In this document: piece by piece, positions 8,375 to 12,274 of the stretch
Numbering within the stretch: position 1 is the first letter of the stretch
Layout: every line of letters begins with the position of its first letter
DNA from: Bacteroidia bacterium
Lineage (GTDB): Bacteria > Bacteroidota > Bacteroidia > SpSt-205
Length of the DNA stretch: 12,274 nucleotides
Direction of reading: 5' to 3'
Assembly (NCBI GenBank): GCA_025060275.1
Contig: JANXCJ010000050.1
Span: 1 to 12,274 of the forward strand
Translations under genes and position numbers: made by a program
Notes under the pieces: generated by a model
What the model was told of the DNA's origin: nothing
Databases searched by the model: none
The model's input: only the letters and a program-made list of their open reading frames with translations

Positions 8375-8382
8375 AGATTAGG

Positions 8383-8390
8383 CAAAGCTA
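8383..8390 (-). promoter_or_regulatory. TAnnTTTG box directly upstream of thrS
   Basis: TAGCTTTG on the leftward strand matches the Bacteroidota -7 consensus exactly and ends eight bases before the thrS ATG. No TTTG is evident at the -33 distance. If used, the thrS transcript would have a very short leader. Confidence 0.4.
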
Positions 8391-8399
8391 CAAAACTCC

Positions 8400-8420
8400 C
8401 TAAGGGTTTGTGTCCCTTAG
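8400..8420 (-). terminator. Perfect 7-bp hairpin on the flippase stop codon; terminator or thrS operator
   Basis: CTAAGGG (8420-8414) and CCCTTAG (8406-8400) are perfect inverted copies around the loop ACACAAA. The right arm contains the flippase TAG stop. Only a short T4 run (GGAGTTTTG) follows, so termination would be weak. The hairpin also lies just upstream of the thrS -7 box. Confidence 0.4.
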
Positions 8421-9584
8421 ATGGCGCATCATGTGATTGCTTAGGAGAGAGGCGGTTATACCTGCTGTGCCCATCCCGACTAAGTGAAGCCATAGATTTT
8501 CTCTGGCAAGTACATAAAAAGGTATAGCTGTTAGTAGTCCTACAGCGTAAGCTGTGCTGTATCCTTTTATGTTTCCCTTTGCAGAGAGGAGGTTGGGTAG
8601 GAGAAGGGGCTCTGTGCTCCACCATAGTCCTATCCCGATAGCGCCCCAGTAGTAAGGTAGGGCAGGAAGGTAAGCTTCGCCCGGAAAGATTCTCCAACCT
8701 AAGCTCAAAAGGAGTAGCCCTATTGCTATGGCAGTCGCAGTACCCCACAGCAGGAGGCGTTGCTTATGATAGAGGAGATGAGGGGCAAGCGCGCTGCGCA
8801 CCCATGTAGGATAAAAATATATCACTATCTGGGAGAAGATAGCTCTTATATTGAGAGGTAGAAGAGTAGCCCATCTCCAATAAGCTAAGGAAAGGGGAGA
8901 TTCACTTTGCCATCCTATCAGCCATGCAGGAAGAAAAAATATGCCCTCCAAAGCCCAGTTGCCCCATAAGGAATGCCCTCCGAACCGAAGAAACCCCGGA
9001 AAATGCTGGTGGCTGGAACTTGCGTAAGCTTCCTTCAAAAGGTGGAAAGTAGGTAAAAGTAGCCATAAAGGCTGAAGCAATCGCATATACGCAGCGCCAC
9101 ATACTCCCCACATAGCACTTGTTAGAGCTAAGAGAATAAGAGCGAAAGAAGTGCTAAGAATCTGCCATCGCAGAAGCTGGGCATTCTCATATCTTCCTCG
9201 TAAATAAGTGCGAACTACCTCTGCTACTAAAAAGGCAGGCAGAGCTGGCAAATGAGCCCATACAAGCTGTCTGACTGGGGAAGGCACAGAAAAGCTGAGT
9301 AGAAGAAGGATCAGACTTCCACTAGCTGCCCATGGAAGCATCCACTTGAGCCCATAGCCCAGAAGAGGGCTGCCTTCTGCTACGTGCATAGCACTGTACC
9401 GAAGCATAGCCGCTGGAATCCCCCCATGAGCAATAGAGGCCACACCTAAATACAAAGCAGAAGCCCAACTCCACTGACCGAACTCTTCTATAGAGAGCGT
9501 AAGGGTGAGAATAAAGGACTCTATAAGTGGTTGTGCCCGATGAAGAAGTGTAGCGGCTAAGTATGCTTTCAGGTCTTTTCGCAC
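8400..9584 (-). CDS. Multi-pass membrane protein, probable polysaccharide flippase (Wzx/MOP-type)
   Basis: This 394-residue, strongly hydrophobic protein appears to have about 10-12 membrane helices, for example around 40-60, 83-100, 143-163, 166-182, 275-295, 310-330 and 345-365. The N-terminal pattern (ESFILTLTLSIEEFGQWS, then a helix ending near GGIPAAMLRYSA) resembles the polysaccharide-biosynthesis/MOP superfamily that flips lipid-linked glycans across the inner membrane. Family assignment rests on this pattern, not on diagnostic catalytic residues. The start is GTG 9584, because an in-frame stop lies about 30 bases upstream and no ATG intervenes. It is the first gene of the leftward block and diverges from the methyltransferase gene. 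No glycosyltransferases are nearby, so its substrate is unknown. It could instead be another MATE-like transporter. Confidence 0.72.
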   Translation of the reverse strand: MRKDLKAYLAATLLHRAQPLIESFILTLTLSIEEFGQWSWASALYLGVASIAHGGIPAAMLRYSAMHVAEGSPLLGYGLKWMLPWAASGSLILLLLSFSVPSPVRQLVWAHLPALPAFLVAEVVRTYLRGRYENAQLLRWQILSTSFALILLALTSAMWGVCGAAYMRLLQPLWLLLPTFHLLKEAYASSSHQHFPGFLRFGGHSLWGNWALEGIFFLPAWLIGWQSESPLSLAYWRWATLLPLNIRAIFSQIVIYFYPTWVRSALAPHLLYHKQRLLLWGTATAIAIGLLLLSLGWRIFPGEAYLPALPYYWGAIGIGLWWSTEPLLLPNLLSAKGNIKGYSTAYAVGLLTAIPFYVLARENLWLHLVGMGTAGITASLLSNHMMRHLRDTNP

Positions 9585-9589
9585 CTGCT

Positions 9590-9597
9590 CAAAAGTA
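9590..9597 (-). promoter_or_regulatory. TAnnTTTG box five bases before the flippase GTG
   Basis: TACTTTTG on the leftward strand matches the Bacteroidota -7 consensus and is followed by AGCAG and then the GTG start. This spacing places the expected transcription start at or beside the start codon. No clear -33 TTTG is visible. Confidence 0.4.
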
Positions 9598-9616
9598 GAA
9601 CTCTTGCTGTTGCTTC

Positions 9617-9636
9617 AGGAGGGTGAAATGATATAG
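9617..9636 (+). other. Shine-Dalgarno followed by two-codon ORF (ATG ATA TAG)
   Basis: AGGAGG at 9617-9622 is followed after five bases by ATG (9628), ATA and TAG. It is the only perfect Shine-Dalgarno with proper spacing that I noticed in any leader in this window, and it serves no gene. It may be chance. Confidence 0.2.
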
Positions 9637-9648
9637 GGTTCTCTAAGC

Positions 9649-9656
9649 TACTTTCG
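9649..9656 (+). promoter_or_regulatory. Near-consensus -7 box five bases before the methyltransferase GTG
   Basis: TACTTTCG has one mismatch to TAnnTTTG and is followed by five bases (CAATT) before GTG 9662. It mirrors the arrangement on the other strand of the same 77-bp divergent region. It has no clear -33 partner. Confidence 0.3.
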
Positions 9657-9661
9657 CAATT

Positions 9662-10522
9662 GTGGAGTATCATATCCTATCCTGCCAGTGGTCTGAGTAT
9701 GCCCTCTTGGATTTTGGAGAAGGATGGCGATGGGAGCAGTGGGGGGAGTTTTCTTTACAGCGTCCTGACGGTTGGGCCTTGGGTATGCCGGCTATTCCTC
9801 GTACGCAGTGGAAGGCTACTTATGTTTATCATCCTATTTCCCATTATCAGGGGGAGTGGCGTCCACCTCTGCCAGAAAAATGGCGGCTTACATATTATGG
9901 GAAGGGTTGGCGCATGCAGCTCTGGGCTCGTAAAGGGAGATTTAAGCACTTAGGTGTCTTTCCTGAGCAGGCGGCTCACTGGGAGTGGTTGTATGCCTGT
10001 CTGAAAGGTAAAAGCGGGATGCAAGTTCTTAACCTTTTTGCCTATACAGGGGGGGCCTCTTTGGCTGCAGCTTTAGCAGGTGCGCAGGTTACGCATGTGG
10101 ATTCCAGTAAGAGTGCTCTGAAGTGGGCTGCAGAAAACGCTCGTCTTAATCAAATAAGTACTATCCGCTGGATTCCAGAAGATGCTAAACGCTTTGTAGA
10201 AAGGATGGTTCGCAAAGGAAGAAAGTATTATGGTATTCTGTTAGACCCTCCTACTTACGGTGTGGGAGCTGGGGGGCGCAGGTGGGAGCTAGAAAAAGAT
10301 TTACCCAACCTTCTTCCTTCTGTTGCACAGCTTCTTTCCCCTGAGGGGGGCTTGCTTCTCATCAATATTTATAGCGGGGAGATATCCCCTCTCACCCTCT
10401 TCCGACTTACGCTTGAGAGTGTGCCCTTCTTGGAAAAAAAAGTAGAGTTAGGCGAGTTAGTCCTCCTTACACCTCAGAGGCGCTCCCTTAGCACGGGAGT
10501 GTATCTGAGAGCCCACTGGTGA
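9662..10522 (+). CDS. Class I SAM-dependent methyltransferase, RlmI/RlmK-like without PUA domain
   Basis: This 286-residue protein has a Rossmann methyltransferase core. SAM motif I is LNLFAYTGGASLAAALAG (123-140) and the acidic ribose-binding residue is D147 (THVDSSKSAL). The catalytic-loop motif is LLDPPTYG (193-200). The sequence upstream (HLGVFPEQAAHWEWL) is typical of the COG1092/PF10672 group of rRNA methyltransferases. An N-terminal PUA domain, present in E. coli RlmI, is replaced by a short tryptophan-rich region. The segment after the last core strand reads INIYSGEIS and lacks the Cys-containing SCS-type motif of RlmI, so 5-methylcytosine activity cannot be assumed. The start is GTG 9662: the frame has a TAA at 9644-9646 and no other standard start. 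The substrate is probably rRNA, but unproven. Confidence 0.82.
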   Translation: MEYHILSCQWSEYALLDFGEGWRWEQWGEFSLQRPDGWALGMPAIPRTQWKATYVYHPISHYQGEWRPPLPEKWRLTYYGKGWRMQLWARKGRFKHLGVFPEQAAHWEWLYACLKGKSGMQVLNLFAYTGGASLAAALAGAQVTHVDSSKSALKWAAENARLNQISTIRWIPEDAKRFVERMVRKGRKYYGILLDPPTYGVGAGGRRWELEKDLPNLLPSVAQLLSPEGGLLLINIYSGEISPLTLFRLTLESVPFLEKKVELGELVLLTPQRRSLSTGVYLRAHW

Positions 10523-10576
10523 TTAGAGAAAGAGATAGGTTTGTACTCCTACACCTAATTTGTTAGGAAAAAAAGT

Positions 10577-10584
10577 TATCTTTA
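10577..10584 (+). promoter_or_regulatory. Near-consensus -7 box five bases before the vWA ATG
   Basis: TATCTTTA has one mismatch to TAnnTTTG and is followed by CTCTC and ATG 10590. A TTTG lies at 10559-10562, but its 14-nt spacer is shorter than usual for a -33 element. The box supports ATG 10590 over TTG 10560 as the start. Confidence 0.3.
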
Positions 10585-10589
10585 CTCTC

Positions 10590-11690
10590 ATGAAATATCT
10601 CCTCTTTCATGCACCTCTGCCACGCAGCAGTAGAGAAGAGAAATTCCAAAAACTTCTCTCTCTCTTTTTGGACCTCCTTATGAAGACAGGAGGAAATGTA
10701 TCAGAGGCACTGCGCTGGCTTGCTTATTTTGATAAGCGACACAATCTCACGGATATCACCTTTACGATGGGGGATTTTCTAAAAGAGCTAAAGAAAAGAG
10801 GTTATATTGAGCAAGGTTCTTCTAATCAGTCTGTGCATGTCCCCTCTACCAAGGCGCAGGTGGAGATTCGTCAGAGAAGTTTAGAAGAAATCTTTACAGC
10901 CCTTCGTTCTGGTCCTTTAGGGGATCATCCTCTTCCTAAATCGGGTCCTGGCGACGACCTAAGCTACGAGACAAGGCCGTATGAATTCGGCGATAAACTG
11001 GAACACCTCAGTCTCACGGACACACTTAGTAATGCCTACCTCTCGCACGGCCTGGAGGAATTCAAGCTTAGGACGGAAGACCTCATCATTTACCAAACGG
11101 AGGAAAAGACCCTCACAGCTACCTTTGTTCTCATAGATGCTTCTCATTCAATGGTCTTATATGGGGAAGATCGTATAACGCCTGCGAAAAAGGTGGCCTT
11201 AGCCTTGGCAGAGCTAATCCGAAGGCGCTATCCCAAAGACCTGTTATTTATCGGGGCATTCGGAGATTATGCATGGCATTTAGAGCTTAGTCAGGTGCCT
11301 TTTTTGCAAGCGGGTCCCTACCATACAAATACTCGGGATGCTATAGCGATGGCTATTAGTAGCTTAGTAAGAACTAAGGCTACAAATAAGCAGATATTCC
11401 TTATAACAGATGGAAAACCTACTTGTATCCGTGAAGGCAATAAATATTATAGAAATAGCTTTGGGTTAGACCCAAAAATAGTGAATAAGACCCTGGAGAT
11501 GGCAGATAGAGCTCGCCGAGAGGGCATTACTATTACTACTTTTATGATAGCAAAAGATAGCTATCTCCAGCGCTTTGTTCATCGTTTTACACAAATCAAT
11601 AGAGGCAGAGCCTACTATGCTCATCCGCAAAAGATAGGGCTATTTGTTTTTGAAGATTTTATTCGGAATCGGCGGAAGGAGCTTCGTTAG
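10590..11690 (+). CDS. von Willebrand factor A domain protein (COG4867-like, Mg-chelatase-D-like vWA)
   Basis: This 366-residue protein has a helical N-terminal region (1 to about 115) and a conserved linker with TRPYEFGDKLEHLSL (about 128-142). A vWA domain follows (about 177-345). The metal-binding MIDAS is complete: D183-A-S185-H-S187, a threonine near T248 (TNTRDA) and D274 (ITDGKPT). The linker plus the late motif EGITITTFMI...INRGRAYY resembles my recollection of COG4867-type vWA proteins, which usually act with a MoxR/Mg-chelatase-like AAA+ ATPase. No such ATPase is in this window. No signal peptide or membrane helix is evident, so it is probably cytoplasmic. I prefer ATG 10590 over TTG 10560 because a promoter-like box ends five bases before it. 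Its 3' end overlaps the convergent gene by 32 bases, and codons for residues 121-178 are unusually GC-rich. Confidence 0.85.
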   Translation: MKYLLFHAPLPRSSREEKFQKLLSLFLDLLMKTGGNVSEALRWLAYFDKRHNLTDITFTMGDFLKELKKRGYIEQGSSNQSVHVPSTKAQVEIRQRSLEEIFTALRSGPLGDHPLPKSGPGDDLSYETRPYEFGDKLEHLSLTDTLSNAYLSHGLEEFKLRTEDLIIYQTEEKTLTATFVLIDASHSMVLYGEDRITPAKKVALALAELIRRRYPKDLLFIGAFGDYAWHLELSQVPFLQAGPYHTNTRDAIAMAISSLVRTKATNKQIFLITDGKPTCIREGNKYYRNSFGLDPKIVNKTLEMADRARREGITITTFMIAKDSYLQRFVHRFTQINRGRAYYAHPQKIGLFVFEDFIRNRRKELR

Positions 11691-12274
11691 GAAGGGGAGG
11701 CATAGGGGATAGAGAAGGAAGAGAAGATAGCGTCTCGCGTAAGGCAGCAGAGACAGAATCACGAGGGAAGTTAGGAGGAAGCGAAGGAAGAGAGAGGGAA
11801 GAAGAGATTTCTTCTGGTAGAGGAGGCAAAGCAGCCGTGGGATTACGTCTTACAGCCCAGAGCAGATTACTTTGCCCTGGAAAAATATGATATCCAATCC
11901 CGAAAGGTAAGTGACCTACGGGAAGGCTCCTGTAGGCTTGCCATAAGTCTGGTTGGTATTTCCTCTGAAAAAGCGGAATAGGTTTGTGATACACGCCATA
12001 GAGCTGCACACGCCAGGCAGTAGTGTCAAAATAGCGGTAGGGAATACCGCTATCCTCCTGGAGGATGCCTACACTCTGAGTAAGAATGAGTTTCCGCATC
12101 TCAGAGAAATCAGGGCCGAATAGTAAGTATGATGCAGACTTGATGAGGGTTACACAAGGACGCAGCCGGCTTAGGAATTCCCGACTACCTACCTGCTTCT
12201 CTAAGCCTGCATTCGCCGCATTGAGGCTTAGATAAATTACCTCTTGTACTTCTTCTCTTTCAGGCAAGCCTACC
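11659..12274 (-). CDS. Unrecognised protein, possibly Bacteroidota-conserved; 5' end outside window
   Basis: The frame is open from the right edge to TAA at 11661-11659. The first in-window start-like codon is TTG at 12267, but the frame continues upstream of it, so the gene is most likely 5'-truncated by the window edge (about 205 codons visible). The visible part has a helical, alanine/leucine-rich beginning, then a folded segment rich in aromatics with ILQEDSGIPYRYF, VQLYGVYHKPIPLF and PFGIGYHIFPGQSNLLWAVRR. A tail of about 55 residues follows, low in complexity and rich in Pro, Ser and Leu (repeated SLPSL and PPLP units). I do not recognise the family with certainty; the folded segment looks like a conserved uncharacterised Bacteroidota protein. 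No signal peptide or membrane helix is seen in the visible part. Confidence 0.75.
   Translation of the reverse strand, partial: VGLPEREEVQEVIYLSLNAANAGLEKQVGSREFLSRLRPCVTLIKSASYLLFGPDFSEMRKLILTQSVGILQEDSGIPYRYFDTTAWRVQLYGVYHKPIPLFQRKYQPDLWQAYRSLPVGHLPFGIGYHIFPGQSNLLWAVRRNPTAALPPLPEEISSSLSLPSLPPNFPRDSVSAALRETLSSLPSLSPMPPLPNEAPSADSE

Noticed and set aside
8368..8748. Leftward 126-codon frame at the flippase 3' end
   Set aside because: Out of frame with the hydrophobic flippase sequence and basic/serine-rich like a shadow frame; no domain visible.
10536..10557. Hairpin between the methyltransferase and vWA genes (TAGG, TT bulge, TGTA, loop CTCC, TACACCTA)
   Set aside because: The stem is interrupted by a two-base bulge and no T tract follows, so I do not call it a terminator.
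10560..10589. TTG start for the vWA gene ten codons earlier
   Set aside because: The ATG at 10590 gives a normal N-terminus and the promoter-like box lies inside the proposed extension.
10959..11147. Leftward 62-codon frame antisense to the vWA gene
   Set aside because: It coincides with the GC-richer codon patch, where stops are rarer by composition; no recognisable protein features.
1..12274. Search for tRNA or rRNA genes, CRISPR arrays, insertion sequences and toxin-antitoxin pairs
   Set aside because: No cloverleaf-like tRNA, regularly spaced repeats, transposase motifs or paired small genes were seen; nearly all sequence is coding.

Overview
The window reads as a compact chromosomal segment from a member of the Bacteroidota, or a close relative in the FCB group. 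Three lines of evidence agree. The first gene is a TPR plus PD40-propeller protein of the PorE/OmpA type that is typical of this phylum. No convincing Shine-Dalgarno sequence precedes any gene. Several genes carry the Bacteroidota -7 promoter consensus TAnnTTTG just upstream. G+C looks moderate, and I cannot name a genus. No mobile element, CRISPR array, tRNA or rRNA was found.

Layout. Positions 1-9584 form one long leftward block. In transcription order it holds a polysaccharide-flippase-like membrane protein, thrS, an M23 (LytM-type) peptidase, ssb, tilS, ppk1, queE and the PD40 protein, which runs off the left edge. From the M23 gene onward spacing is extremely tight: a 2-nt gap M23/ssb, in-frame ssb/tilS with no canonical tilS start, a 29-nt tilS/ppk1 overlap, and ATGA overlaps at ppk1/queE and queE/PD40. 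A 77-bp divergent intergenic region (9585-9661) separates this block from two rightward genes: an RlmI-like SAM methyltransferase without a PUA domain, and a vWA protein with an intact MIDAS site. The vWA gene converges with, and overlaps by 32 bp, a leftward gene of unknown function whose 5' end lies beyond the right edge.

How the genes work together. The left block mixes translation and RNA modification (thrS, tilS, queE), DNA maintenance (ssb), cell envelope (flippase, M23 peptidase, PD40 protein) and polyphosphate synthesis (ppk1). It looks like a housekeeping operon, not a single pathway. Promoter-like boxes suggest separate entry points before the flippase, thrS and M23 genes.

Novelty. 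I see no clearly new multi-gene system. The best leads are the tilS start (no ATG, GTG or suitable TTG; in frame after the ssb stop), a recurring promoter box 5-8 nt from start codons that suggests leaderless mRNAs, a perfect hairpin on the flippase stop codon just before thrS, a codon-usage patch inside the vWA gene, and the unrecognised gene at the right edge.
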